From Anthopleura xanthogrammica (taxonomy: Eukaryota > Cnidaria > Anthozoa > Actiniaria > Actiniidae), in assembly GCA_964019055.1 (NCBI GenBank), contig CAXHSA010000057.1, forward strand, positions 1 to 64,000: DNA of 64,000 nt, in the 5' to 3' direction. The notes under the pieces are model-generated. The model worked only from the letters and a program-made list of their open reading frames with translations. It searched no databases and was not told the origin of the DNA. The translations under genes and the position numbers were made by a program. Of this stretch, positions 23,301-36,800 are shown in pieces. Position 1 is the first letter of the stretch, and each line of letters starts with the position of its first letter.

Positions 23301-26300
23301 AAATGGCCATTTTGGCTCTCAAAACCAGGTTTTTCGCTGACGGCGTGACCTGTTTGCTGAAACCCCCACTTTTTGCTCATGAAAATACCTCTTGAGATAA
23401 AAACACGACTTTTTGGCGAAAAAAAATGGGGTTTTGGCTGAGTAAAGGTGCTTTTTGGTCAAAAAAACTGTTTCTTGCTGACAAAATTGGAAATTTGCTG
23501 AGAATTTTCTTTTGCTCAAAACACCACGTTTTCATTGCTAAACGCAAGTTTTGGACGACAAAAGCACATTTTAGGTGTCCAAAACACTGTTTTGCTGGAA
23601 AAAAAAGCTTTTTAGCCCAAAAAACTGAAAAATGGCCATTTTGGCTCTCAAAACCAGGTTTTTCGCTGACGGCGTGACCTGTTTGCTGAAACCCCCACTT
23701 TTTGCTCATGAAAATACCTCTTGAGATAAAAACACGACTTTTTGGCGAAAAAAAATGGGGTTTTGGCTGAGTAAAGGTGCTTTTTGGTCAAAAAAACTGT
23801 TTCTTGCTGACAAAATTGGAAATTTGCTGAGAATTTTCTTTTGCTCAAAACACCACGTTTTCACTGCTAAACGCAAGTTTTGGACGACAAAAGCACATTT
23901 TAGGTGTCCAAAACACTGTTTTGCTGGAAAAAAAAGCTTTTTAGCCCAAAAAACTGAAAAATGGCCATTTTGGCTCTCAAAACCAGGTTTTTCGCTGACG
24001 GCGTGACCTGTTTGCTGAAACCCCCACTTTTTGCTCATGAAAATACCTCTTGAGATAAAAACACGACTTTTTGGCCAAAAAAAATGGGGTTTTGGCTGAG
24101 TAAAGGTGCTTTTTGGTCAAAAAAACTGTTTCTTGCTGACAAAATTGGAAATTTGCTGAGAATTTTCTTTTGCTCAAAACACCACGTTTTCACTGCTAAA
24201 CGCAAGTTTTGGACGACAAAAGCACATTTTAGGTGTCCAAAACACTGTTTTGCTGGAAAAAAAAGCTTTTTAGCCCAAAAAACTGAAAAATGGCCATTTT
24301 GGCTCTCAAAACCAGGTTTTTCGCTGACGGCGTGACCTGTTTGCTGAAACCCCCACTTTTTGCTCATGAAAATACCTCTTGAGATAAAAACACGACTTTT
24401 TGGCGAAAAAAAATGGGGTTTTGGCTGAGTAAAGGTGCTTTTTGGTCAAAAAAACTGTTTTTTGCTGACAAAATTGGAAATTTGCTGAGAATTTTCTTTT
24501 GCTCAAAACACCACGTTTTCACTGCTAAACGCAAGTTTTGGACGACAAAAGCACATTTTAGGTGTCCAAAACACTGTTTTGCTGGAAAAAAAAGCTTTTT
24601 AGCCCAAAAAACTGAAAAATGGCCATTTTGGCTCTCAAAACCAGGTTTTTCGCTGACGGCGTGACCTGTTTGCTGAAACCCCCACTTTTTGCTCATGAAA
24701 ATACCTCTTGAGATAAAAACACGACTTTTTGGCGAAAAAAAATGGGGTTTTGGCTGAGTAAAGGTGCTTTTTGGTCAAAAAAACTGTTTCTTGCTGACAA
24801 AATTGGAAATTTGCTGAGAATTTTCTTTTGCTCAAAACACCACGTTTTCACTGCTAAACGCAAGTTTTGGACGACAAAAGCACATTTTAGGTGTCCAAAA
24901 CACTGTTTTGCTGGAAAAAAAAGCTTTTTAGCCCAAAAAACTGAAAAATGGCCATTTTGGCTCTCAAAACCAGGTTTTTCGCTGACGGCGTGACCTGTTT
25001 GCTGAAACCCCCACTTTTTGCTCATGAAAATACCTCTTGAGATAAAAACACGACTTTTTGGCGAAAAAAATGGGGTTTTGGCTGAGTAAAGGTGCTTTTT
25101 GGTCAAAAAAACTGTTTTTTGCTGACAAAATTGGAAATTTGCTGTGAATTTTCTTTTGCTCAAAACACCACGTTTTCACTGCTAAACGCAAGTTTTGGAC
25201 GACAAAAGCACATTTTAGGTGTCCAAAACACTGTTTTGCTGGAAAAAAAAGCTTTTTAGCCCAAAAAACTGAAAAATGGCCATTTTGGCTCTCAAAACCA
25301 GGTTTTTCGCTGACGGCGTGACCTGTTTGCTGAAACCCCCACTTTTTGCTCATGAAAATACCTCTTGAGATAAAAACACGACTTTTTGGCGAAAAAAAAT
25401 GGGGTTTTGGCTGAGTAAAGGTGCTTTTTGGTCAAAAAAACTGTTTTTTGCTGACAAAATTGGAAATTTGCTGTGAATTTTCTTTTGCTCAAAACACCAC
25501 GTTTTCACTGCTAAACGCAAGTTTTGGACGACAAAAGCACATTTTAGGTGTCCAAAACACTGTTTTGCTGGAAAAAAAAGCTTTTTAGCCCAAAAAACTG
25601 AAAAATGGCCATTTTGGCTCTCAAAACCAGGTTTTTCGCTGACGGCGTGACCTGTTTGCTGAAACCCCCACTTTTTGCTCATGAAAATACCTCTTGAGAT
25701 AAAAACACGACTTTTTGGCGAAAAAAAATGGGGTTTTGGCTGAGTAAAGGTGCTTTTTGGTCAAAAAAACTGTTTCTTGCTGACAAAATTGGAAATTTGC
25801 TGAGAATTTTCTTTTGCTCAAAACACCACGTTTTCACTGCTAAACGCAAGTTTTGGACGACAAAAGCACATTTTAGGTGTCCAAAACACTGTTTTGCTGG
25901 AAAAAAAAGCTTTTTAGCCCAAAAAACTGAAAAATGGCCATTTTGGCTCTCAAAACCAGGTTTTTCGCTGACGGCGTGACCTGTTTGCTGAAACCCCCAC
26001 TTTTTGCTCATGAAAATACCTCTTGAGATAAAAACACGACTTTTTGGCCAAAAAAAAATGGGGTTTTGGCTGAGTAAAGGTGCTTTTTGGTCAAAAAAAC
26101 TGTTTTTTGCTGACAAAATTGGAAATTTGCTGAGAATTTTCTTTTGCTCAAAACACCACGTTTTCACTGCTAAACGCAAGTTTTGGACGACAAAAGCACA
26201 TTTTAGGTGTCCAAAACACTGTTTTGCTGGAAAAAAAAGCTTTTTAGCCCAAAAAACTGAAAAATGGCCATTTTGGCTCTCAAAACCAGGTTTTTCGCTG

Positions 26301-26644
26301 ACGGCGTGACCTGTTTGCTGAAACCCCCACTTTTTGCTCATGAAAATACCTCTTGAGATAAAAACACGACTTTTTGGCGAAAAAAAATGGGGTTTTGGCT
26401 GAGTAAAGGTGCTTTTTGGTCAAAAAAACTGTTTCTTGCTGACAAAATTGGAAATTTGCTGAGAATTTTCTTTTGCTCAAAACACCACGTTTTCACTGCT
26501 AAACGCAAGTTTTGGACGACAAAAGCACATTTTAGGTGTCCAAAACACTGTTTTGCTGGAAAAAAAAGCTTTTTAGCCCAAAAAACTGAAAAATGGCCAT
26601 TTTGGCTCTCAAAACCAGGTTTTTCGCTGACGGCGTGACCTGTT
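20394..26644. repeat. Transition zone of intermixed C-type and T-type monomers
   Basis: Copies 63-81 alternate irregularly at offset 120: T in 63, 65, 68-70, 75, 77, 78 and 80; C in 64, 66, 67, 71-74, 76, 79 and 81. Other markers are GGCC for GGCG at offset 64 (23089, 24076, 26049; copies 71, 74 and 80), a GCTGTGAA variant in the adjacent copies 77 and 78, and single changes at 20623, 22217 and 23535. Copy 77 is 328 bp (seven-A run before TGGGG) and copy 80 is 330 bp (nine As there). The zone separates a C-dominated left part from a T-dominated right part, as expected where two homogenised arrays interdigitate by repeated unequal exchange. Confidence 0.85.
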
Positions 26645-29600
26645 TGCTGAAACCCCCACTTTTTGCTCATGAAAATACCTCTTGAGATAAAAACACGACT
26701 TTTTGGCGAAAAAAAATGGGGTTTTGGCTGAGTAAAGGTGCTTTTTGGTCAAAAAAACTGTTTTTTGCTGACAAAATTGGAAATTTGCTGAGAATTTTCT
26801 TTTGCTCAAAACACCACGTTTTCACTGCTAAACGCAAGTTTTGGACGACAAAAGCACATTTTAGGTGTCCAAAACACTGTTTTGCTGGAAAAAAAAGCTT
26901 TTTAGCCCAAAAAACTGAAAAATGGCCATTTTGGCTCTCAAAACCAGGTTTTTCGCTGACGGCGTGACCTGTTTGCTGAAACCCCCACTTTTTGCTCATG
27001 AAAATACCTCTTGAGATAAAAACACGACTTTTTGGCGAAAAAAAATGGGGTTTTGGCTGAGTAAAGGTGCTTTTTGGTCAAAAAAACTGTTTTTTGCTGA
27101 CAAAATTGGAAATTTGCTGAGAATTTTCTTTTGCTCAAAACACCACGTTTTCACTGCTAAACGCAAGTTTTGGACGACAAAAGCACATTTTAGGTGTCCA
27201 AAACACTGTTTTGCTGGAAAAAAAAGCTTTTTAGCCCAAAAAACTGAAAAATGGCCATTTTGGCTCTCAAAACCAGGTTTTTCGCTGACGGCGTGACCTG
27301 TTTGCTGAAACCCCCACTTTTTGCTCATGAAAATACCTCTTGAGATAAAAACACGACTTTTTGGCGAAAAAAAATGGGGTTTTGGCTGAGTAAAGGTGCT
27401 TTTTGGTCAAAAAAACTGTTTTTTGCTGACAAAATTGGAAATTTGCTGAGAATTTTCTTTTGCTCAAAACACCACGTTTTCACTGCTAAACGCAAGTTTT
27501 GGACGACAAAAGCACATTTTAGGTGTCCAAAACACTGTTTTGCTGGAAAAAAAAGCTTTTTAGCCCAAAAAACTGAAAAATGGCCATTTTGGCTCTCAAA
27601 ACCAGGTTTTTCGCTGACGGCGTGACCTGTTTGCTGAAACCCCCACTTTTTGCTCATGAAAATACCTCTTGAGATAAAAACACGACTTTTTGGCGAAAAA
27701 AAATGGGGTTTTGGCTGAGTAAAGGTGCTTTTTGGTCAAAAAAACTGTTTTTTGCTGACAAAATTGGAAATTTGCTGAGAATTTTCTTTTGCTCAAAACA
27801 CCACGTTTTCACTGCTAAACGCAAGTTTTGGACGACAAAAGCACATTTTAGGTGTCCAAAACACTGTTTTGCTGGAAAAAAAAGCTTTTTAGCCCAAAAA
27901 ACTGAAAAATGGCCATTTTGGCTCTCAAAACCAGGTTTTTCGCTGACGGCGTGACCTGTTTGCTGAAACCCCCACTTTTTGCTCATGAAAATACCTCTTG
28001 AGATAAAAACACGACTTTTTGGCGAAAAAAAATGGGGTTTTGGCTGAGTAAAGGTGCTTTTTGGTCAAAAAAACTGTTTTTTGCTGACAAAATTGGAAAT
28101 TTGCTGAGAATTTTCTTTTGCTCAAAACACCACGTTTTCACTGCTAAACGCAAGTTTTGGACGACAAAAGCACATTTTAGGTGTCCAAAACACTGTTTTG
28201 CTGGAAAAAAAAGCTTTTTAGCCCAAAAAACTGAAAAATGGCCATTTTGGCTCTCAAAACCAGGTTTTTCGCTGACGGCGTGACCTCTTTGCTGAAACCC
28301 CCACTTTTTGCTCATGAAAATACCTCTTGAGATAAAAACACGACTTTTTGGCGAAAAAAAATGGGGTTTTGGCTGAGTAAAGGTGCTTTTTGGTCAAAAA
28401 AACTGTTTTTTGCTGACAAAATTGGAAATTTGCTGAGAATTTTCTTTTGCTCAAAACACCACGTTTTCACTGCTAAACGCAAGTTTTGGACGACAAAAGC
28501 ACATTTTAGGTGTCCAAAACACTGTTTTGCTGGAAAAAAAAGCTTTTTAGCCCAAAAAACTGAAAAATGGCCATTTTGGCTCTCAAAACCAGGTTTTTCG
28601 CTGACGGCGTGACCTGTTTGCTGAAACCCCCACTTTTTGCTCATGAAAATACCTCTTGAGATAAAAACACGACTTTTTGGCGAAAAAAAATGGGGTTTTG
28701 GCTGAGTAAAGGTGCTTTTTGGTCAAAAAAACTGTTTTTTGCTGACAAAATTGGAAATTTGCTGAGAATTTTCTTTTGCTCAAAACACCACGTTTTCACT
28801 GCTAAACGCAAGTTTTGGACGACAAAAGCACATTTTAGGTGTCCAAAACACTGTTTTGCTGGAAAAAAAAGCTTTTTAGCCCAAAAAACTGAAAAATGGC
28901 CATTTTGGCTCTCAAAACCAGGTTTTTCGCTGACGGCGTGACCTGTTTGCTGAAACCCCCACTTTTTGCTCATGAAAATACCTCTTGAGATAAAAACACG
29001 ACTTTTTGGCGAAAAAAAATGGGGTTTTGGCTGAGTAAAGGTGCTTTTTGGTCAAAAAAACTGTTTTTTGCTGACAAAATTGGAAATTTGCTGAGAATTT
29101 TCTTTTGCTCAAAACACCACGTTTTCACTGCTAAACGCAAGTTTTGGACGACAAAAGCACATTTTAGGTGTCCAAAACACTGTTTTGCTGGAAAAAAAAG
29201 CTTTTTAGCCCAAAAAACTGAAAAATGGCCATTTTGGCTCTCAAAACCAGGTTTTTCGCTGACGGCGTGACCTGTTTGCTGAAACCCCCACTTTTTGCTC
29301 ATGAAAATACCTCTTGAGATAAAAACACGACTTTTTGGCGAAAAAAAATGGGGTTTTGGCTGAGTAAAGGTGCTTTTTGGTCAAAAAAACTGTTTTTTGC
29401 TGACAAAATTGGAAATTTGCTGAGAATTTTCTTTTGCTCAAAACACCACGTTTTCACTGCTAAACGCAAGTTTTGGACGACAAAAGCACATTTTAGGTGT
29501 CCAAAACACTGTTTTGCTGGAAAAAAAAGCTTTTTAGCCCAAAAAACTGAAAAATGGCCATTTTGGCTCTCAAAACCAGGTTTTTCGCTGACGGCGTGAC

Positions 29601-31251
29601 CTGTTTGCTGAAACCCCCACTTTTTGCTCATGAAAATACCTCTTGAGATAAAAACACGACTTTTTGGCGAAAAAAAATGGGGTTTTGGCTGAGTAAAGGT
29701 GCTTTTTGGTCAAAAAAACTGTTTTTTGCTGACAAAATTGGAAATTTGCTGAGAATTTTCTTTTGCTCAAAACACCACGTTTTCACTGCTAAACGCAAGT
29801 TTTGGACGACAAAAGCACATTTTAGGTGTCCAAAACACTGTTTTGCTGGAAAAAAAAGCTTTTTAGCCCAAAAAACTGAAAAATGGCCATTTTGGCTCTC
29901 AAAACCAGGTTTTTCGCTGACGGCGTGACCTGTTTGCTGAAACCCCCACTTTTTGCTCATGAAAATACCTCTTGAGATAAAAACACGACTTTTTGGCGAA
30001 AAAAAATGGGGTTTTGGCTGAGTAAAGGTGCTTTTTGGTCAAAAAAACTGTTTTTTGCTGACAAAATTGGAAATTTGCTGAGAATTTTCTTTTGCTCAAA
30101 ACACCACGTTTTCACTGCTAAACGCAAGTTTTGGACGACAAAAGCACATTTTAGGTGTCCAAAACACTGTTTTGCTGGAAAAAAAAGCTTTTTAGCCCAA
30201 AAAACTGAAAAATGGCCATTTTGGCTCTCAAAACCAGGTTTTTCGCTGACGGCGTGACCTGTTTGCTGAAACCCCCACTTTTTGCTCATGAAAATACCTC
30301 TTGAGATAAAAACACGACTTTTTGGCGAAAAAAAATGGGGTTTTGGCTGAGTAAAGGTGCTTTTTGGTCAAAAAAACTGTTTTTTGCTGACAAAATTGGA
30401 AATTTGCTGAGAATTTTCTTTTGCTCAAAACACCACGTTTTCACTGCTAAACGCAAGTTTTGGACGACAAAAGCACATTTTAGGTGTCCAAAACACTGTT
30501 TTGCTGGAAAAAAAAGCTTTTTAGCCCAAAAAACTGAAAAATGGCCATTTTGGCTCTCAAAACCAGGTTTTTCGCTGACGGCGTGACCTGTTTGCTGAAA
30601 CCCCCACTTTTTGCTCATGAAAATACCTCTTGAGATAAAAACACGACTTTTTGGCGAAAAAAAATGGGGTTTTGGCTGAGTAAAGGTGCTTTTTGGTCAA
30701 AAAAACTGTTTTTTGCTGACAAAATTGGAAATTTGCTGAGAATTTTCTTTTGCTCAAAACACCACGTTTTCACTGCTAAACGCAAGTTTTGGACGACAAA
30801 AGCACATTTTAGGTGTCCAAAACACTGTTTTGCTGGAAAAAAAAGCTTTTTAGCCCAAAAAACTGAAAAATGGCCATTTTGGCTCTCAAAACCAGGTTTT
30901 TCGCTGACGGCGTGACCTGTTTGCTGAAAACCCCCACTTTTTGCTCATGAAAATACCTCTTGAGATAAAAACACGACTTTTTGGCGAAAAAAAATGGGGT
31001 TTTGGCTGAGTAAAGGTGCTTTTTGGTCAAAAAAACTGTTTTTTGCTGACAAAATTGGAAATTTGCTGAGAATTTTCTTTTGCTCAAAACACCACGTTTT
31101 CACTGCTAAACGCAAGTTTTGGACGACAAAAGCACATTTTAGGTGTCCAAAACACTGTTTTGCTGGAAAAAAAAGCTTTTTAGCCCAAAAAACTGAAAAA
31201 TGGCCATTTTGGCTCTCAAAACCAGGTTTTTCGCTGACGGCGTGACCTGTT
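26645..31251. repeat. Nearly invariant T-type block (14 copies)
   Basis: Copies 82-95 all have T at offset 120 and are otherwise the standard unit. I found two exceptions: G-to-C at 28287 in copy 86, and one inserted A before the five-C run in copy 95 (30927-30930). This is the cleanest T-type counterpart of the C-type block at 330-9212, so the two monomer classes differ by essentially one base. Confidence 0.85.
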
Positions 31252-33884
31252 TGCTGAAACCCCCCCTTTTTGCTCATGAAAATACCTCTTGAGATAAAAA
31301 CACGACTTTTTGGCGAAAAAAAATGGGGTTTTGGCTGAGTAAAGGTGCTTTTTGGTCAAAAAAACTGTTTTTTGCTGACAAAATTGGAAGTTTGCTGAGA
31401 ATTTTCTTTTGCTCAAAACACCACGTTTTCACTGCTAAACGCAAGTTTTGAACGACAAAAGCACATTTTAGGTGTCCAAAACACTGTTTTGCTGGAAAAA
31501 AAAAGCTTTTTAGCCCAAAAAACTGAAAAATGGCCATTTTGGCTCTCAAAACCAGGTTTTTCGCTGACGGCGTGACCTGTTTGCTGAAACCCCCACTTTT
31601 TGCTCATGAAAATACCTCTTGAGATAAAAACACGACTTTTTGGCGAAAAAAAATGGGGTTTTGGCTGAGTAAAGGTGCTTTTTGGTCAAAAAAACTGTTT
31701 TTTGCTGACAAAATTGGAAATTTGCTGAGAATTTTCTTTTGCTCAAAACACCACGTTTTCACTGCTAAACGCAAGTTTTGGACGACAATAGCACATTTTA
31801 GGTGTCCAAAACACTGTTTTGCTGGAAAAAAAAGCTTTTTAGCCCAAAAAACTGAAAAATGGCCATTTTGGCTCTCAAAACCAGGTTTTTCGCTGACGGC
31901 GTGACCTGTTTGCTGAAACCCCCACTTTTTGCTCCTGAAAATACCTCTTGAGATAAAAACACGACTTTTTGGCGAAAAAAAATGGGGTTTTGGCTGAGTA
32001 AAGGTGCTTTTTGGTCAAAAAAACTGTTTCTTGCTGACAAAATTGGAAATTTGCTGAGAATTTTCTTTTGCTCAAAACACCACGTTTTCACTGCTAAACG
32101 CAAGTTTTGGACGACAAAAGCACATTTTAGGTGTCCAAAACACTGTTTTGCTGGAAAAAAAAGCTTTTTAGCCCAAAAAACTGAAAAATGGCCATTTTGG
32201 CTCTCAAAACCAGGTTTTTCGCTGACGGCGTGACCTGTTTGCTGAAACCCCCACTTTTTGCTCATGAAAATACCTCTTGAGATAAAAACACGACTTTTTG
32301 GCGAAAAAAAATGGGGTTTTGGCTGAGTAAAGGTGCTTTTTGGTCAAAAAAACTGTTTTTTGCTGACAAAATTGGAAATTTGCTGAGAATTTTCTTTTGC
32401 TCAAAACACCACGTTTTCACTGCTAAACGCAAGTTTTGGACGACAATAGCACATTTTAGGTGTCCAAAACACTGTTTTGCTGGAAAAAAAAGCTTTTTAG
32501 CCCAAAAAACTGAAAAATGGCCATTTTGGCTCTCAAAACCAGGTTTTTCGCTGACGGCGTGACCTGTTTGCTGAAACCCCCACTTTTTGCTCCTGAAAAT
32601 ACCTCTTGAGATAAAAACACGACTTTTTGGCGAAAAAAAATGGGGTTTTGGCTGAGTAAAGGTGCTTTTTGGTCAAAAAAACTGTTTCTTGCTGACAAAA
32701 TTGGAAATTTGCTGAGAATTTTCTTTTGCTCAAAACACCACGTTTTCACTGCTAAACGCAAGTTTTGGACGACAAAAGCACATTTTAGGTGTCCAAAACA
32801 CTGTTTTGCTGGAAAAAAAAGCTTTTTAGCCCAAAAAACTGAAAAATGGCCATTTTGGCTCTCAAAACCAGGTTTTTCGCTGACGGCGTGACCTGTTTGC
32901 TGAAACCCCCACTTTTTGCTCCTGAAAATACCTCTTGAGATAAAAACACGACTTTTTGGCGAAAAAAAATGGGGTTTTGGCTGAGTAAAGGTGCTTTTTG
33001 GTCAAAAAAACTGTTTCTTGCTGACAAAATTGGAAATTTGCTGAGAATTTTCTTTTGCTCAAAACACCACGTTTTCACTGCTAAACGCAAGTTTTGGACG
33101 ACAAAAGCACATTTTAGGTGTCCAAAACACTGTTTTGCTGGAAAAAAAAGCTTTTTAGCCCAAAAAACTGAAAAATGGCCATTTTGGCTCTCAAAACCAG
33201 GTTTTTCGCTGACGGCGTGACCTGTTTGCTGAAACCCCCACTTTTTGCTCATGAAAATACCTCTTGAGATAAAAACACGACTTTTTGGCGAAAAAAAATG
33301 GGGTTTTGGCTGAGTAAAGGTGCTTTTTGGTCAAAAAAACTGTTTTTTGCTGACAAAATTGGAAATTTGCTGAGAATTTTCTTTTGCTCAAAACACCACG
33401 TTTTCACTGCTAAACGCAAGTTTTGGACGACAAAAGCACATTTTAGGTGTCCAAAACACTGTTTTGCTGGAAAAAAAAGCTTCTTAGCCCAAAAAACTGA
33501 AAAATGGCCATTTTGGCTCTCAAAACCAGGTTTTTCGCTGACGGCGTGACCTGTTTGCTGAAACCCCCACTTTTTGCTCATGAAAATACCTCTTGAGATA
33601 AAAACACGACTTTTTGGCGAAAAAAAATGGGGTTTTGGCTGAGTAAAGGTGCTTTTTGGTCAAAAAAACTGTTTTTTGCTGACAAAATTGGAAATTTGCT
33701 GAGAATTTTCTTTTGCTCAAAACACCACGTTTTCACTGCTAAACGCAAGTTTTGAACGACAAAAGCACATTTTAGGTGTCCAAAACACTGTTTTGCTGGA
33801 AAAAAAAGCTTTTTAGCCCAAAAAACTGAAAAATGGCCATTTTGGCTCTCAAAACCAGGTTTTTCGCTGACGGCGTGACCTGTT
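31252..33884. repeat. Higher-order block, first copy (monomers 96-103)
   Basis: Copy 96 combines four rare markers: a seven-C run (31260-31266), GGAAGTTT for GGAAATTT, G200A, and a nine-A run. Copy 97 has CAATAGC for CAAAAGC; copy 98 has A25C and is C-type; copy 102 has GCTTCTTAG; copy 103 has G200A. The same ordered series recurs in monomers 124-130 about 9.2 kb downstream. Within this block, copies 97-98 and 99-100 repeat the same pair of types (CAATAGC then A25C C-type), a local 658-bp duplication. This explains why this block has eight monomers and its partner seven. Confidence 0.85.
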
Positions 33885-36800
33885 TGCTGAAACCCCCACT
33901 TTTTGCTCATGAAAATACCTCTTGAGATAAAAACACGACTTTTTGGCGAAAAAAAATGGGGTTTTGGCTGAGTAAAGGTGCTTTTTGGTCAAAAAAACTG
34001 TTTTTTGCTGACAAAATTGGAAATTTGCTGAGAATTTTCTTTTGCTCAAAACACCACGTTTTCACTGCTAAACGCAAGTTTTGGACGACAAAAGCACATT
34101 TTAGGTGTCCAAAACACTGTTTTGCTGGAAAAAAAAGCTTTTTAGCCCAAAAAACTGAAAAATGGCCATTTTGGCTCTCAAAACCAGGTTTTTCGCTGAC
34201 GGCGTGACCTGTTTGCTGAAACCCCCACTTTTTGCTCATGAAAATACCTCTTGAGATAAAAACACGACTTTTTGGCGAAAAAAAATGGGGTTTTGGCTGA
34301 GTAAAGGTGCTTTTTGGTCAAAAAAACTGTTTTTTGCTGACAAAATTGGAAATTTGCTGAGAATTTTCTTTTGCTCAAAACACCACGTTTTCACTGCTAA
34401 ACGCAAGTTTTGGACGACAAAAGCACATTTTAGGTGTCCAAAACACTGTTTTGCTGGAAAAAAAAGCTTTTTAGCCCAAAAAACTGAAAAATGGCCATTT
34501 TGGCTCTCAAAACCAGGTTTTTCGCTGACGGCGTGACCTGTTTGCTGAAACCCCCACTTTTTGCTCATGAAAATACCTCTTGAGATAAAAACCCGACTTT
34601 TTGGCGAAAAAAAATGGGGTTTTGGCTGAGTAAAGGTGCTTTTTGGTCAAAAAAACTGTTTTTTGCTGACAAAATTGGAAATTTGCTGAGAATTTTCTTT
34701 TGCTCAAAACACCACGTTTTCACTGCTAAACGCAAGTTTTGAACGACAAAAGCACATTTTAGGTGTCCAAAACACTGTTTTGCTGGAAAAAAAAGCTTTT
34801 TAGCCCAAAAAACTGAAAAATGGCCATTTTGGCTCTCAAAACCAGGTTTTTCGCTGACGGCGTGACCTGTTTGCTGAAACCCCCACTTTTTGCTCATGAA
34901 AATACCTCTTGAGATAAAAACACGACTTTTTGGCGAAAGAAAATGGGGTTTTGGCTGAGTAAAGGTGCTTTTTGGTCAAAAAAACTGTTTTTTGCTGACA
35001 AAATTGGAAATTTGCTGAGAATTTTCTTTTGCTCAAAACACCACGTTTTCACTGCTAAACGCAAGTTTTGAACGACAAAAGCACATTTTAGGTGTCCAAA
35101 ACACTGTTTTGCTGGAAAAAAAAGCTTTTTAGCCCAAAAAACTGAAAAATGGCCATTTTGGCTCTCAAAACCAGGTTTTTCGCTGACGGCGTGACCTGTT
35201 TGCTGAAACCCCCACTTTTTGCTCATGAAAATACCTCTTGAGATAAAAACACGACTTTTTGGCGAAAAAAAATGGGGTTTTGGCTGAGTAAAGGTGCTTT
35301 TTGGTCAAAAAAACTGTTTTTTGCTGACAAAATTGGAAATTTGCTGAGAATTTTCTTTTGCTCAAAATACCACGTTTTCACTGCTAAACGCAAGTTTTGG
35401 ACGACAAAAGCACATTTTAGGTGTCCAAAACACTGTTTTGCTGGAAAAAAAAGCTTTTTAGCCCAAAAAACTGAAAAATGGCCATTTTGGCTCTCAAAAC
35501 CAGGTTTTTCGCTGACGGCGTGACCTGTTTGCTGAAACCCCCACTTTTTGCTCATGAAAATACCTCTTGAGATAAAAACACGACTTTTTGGCGAAAAAAA
35601 ATGGGGTTTTGGCTGAGTAAAGGTGCTTTTTGGTCAAAAAAACTGTTTTTTGCTGACAAAATTGGAAATTTGCTGAGAATTTTCTTTTGCTCAAAACACC
35701 ACGTTTTCACTGCTAAACGCAAGTTTTGGACGACAAAAGCACATTTTAGGTGTCCAAAACACTGTTTTGCTGGAACAAAAAGCTTTTTAGCCCAAAAAAC
35801 TGAAAAATGGCCATTTTGGCTCTCAAAACCAGGTTTTTCGCTGACGGCGTGACCTGTTTGCTGAAACCCCCACTTTTTGCTCATGAAAATACCTCTTGAG
35901 ATAAAAACACGACTTTTTGGCGAAAAAAAATGGGGTTTTGGCTGAGTAAAGGTGCTTTTTGGTCAAAAAAACTGTTTTTTGCTGACAAAATTGGAAATTT
36001 GCTGAGAATTTTCTTTTGCTCAAAATACCACGTTTTCACTGCTAAACGCAAGTTTTGGACGACAAAAGCACATTTTAGGTGTCCAAAACACTGTTTTGCT
36101 GGAAAAAAAAGCTTTTTAGCCCAAAAAACTGAAAAATGGCCATTTTGGCTCTCAAAACCAGGTTTTTCGCTGACGGCGTGACCTGTTTGCTGAAACCCCC
36201 ACTTTTTGCTCATGAAAATACCTCTTGAGATAAAAACACGACTTTTTGGCGAAAGAAAATGGGGTTTTGGCTGAGTAAAGGTGCTTTTTGGTCAAAAAAA
36301 CTGTTTTTTGCTGACAAAATTGGAAATTTGCTGAGAATTTTCTTTTGCTCAAAACACCACGTTTTCACTGCTAAACGCAAGTTTTGAACGACAAAAGCAC
36401 ATTTTAGGTGTCCAAAACACTGTTTTGCTGGAAAAAAAAGCTTTTTAGCCCAAAAAACTGAAAAATGGCCATTTTGGCTCTCAAAACCAGGTTTTTCGCT
36501 GACGGCGTGACCTGTTTGCTGAAACCCCCACTTTTTGCTCATGAAAATACCTCTTGAGATAAAAACACGACTTTTTGGCGAAAAAAAATGGGGTTTTGGC
36601 TGAGTAAAGGTGCTTTTTGGTCAAAAAAACTGTTTTTTGCTGACAAAATTGGAAATTTGCTGAGAATTTTCTTTTGCTCAAAACACCACGTTTTCACTGC
36701 TAAACGCAAGTTTTGAACGACAAAAGCACATTTTAGGTGTCCAAAACACTGTTTTGCTGGAAAAAAAAGCTTTTTAGCCCAAAAAACTGAAAAATGGCCA

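Noticed and set aside
25679..26341. 220-codon minus-strand open frame, the longest in the window
   Set aside because: It arises because copy 80 has one extra A, which joins the frames of two neighbouring monomers. The product is two near-identical halves of the same repeat translation. It is a by-product of an indel, not a gene.
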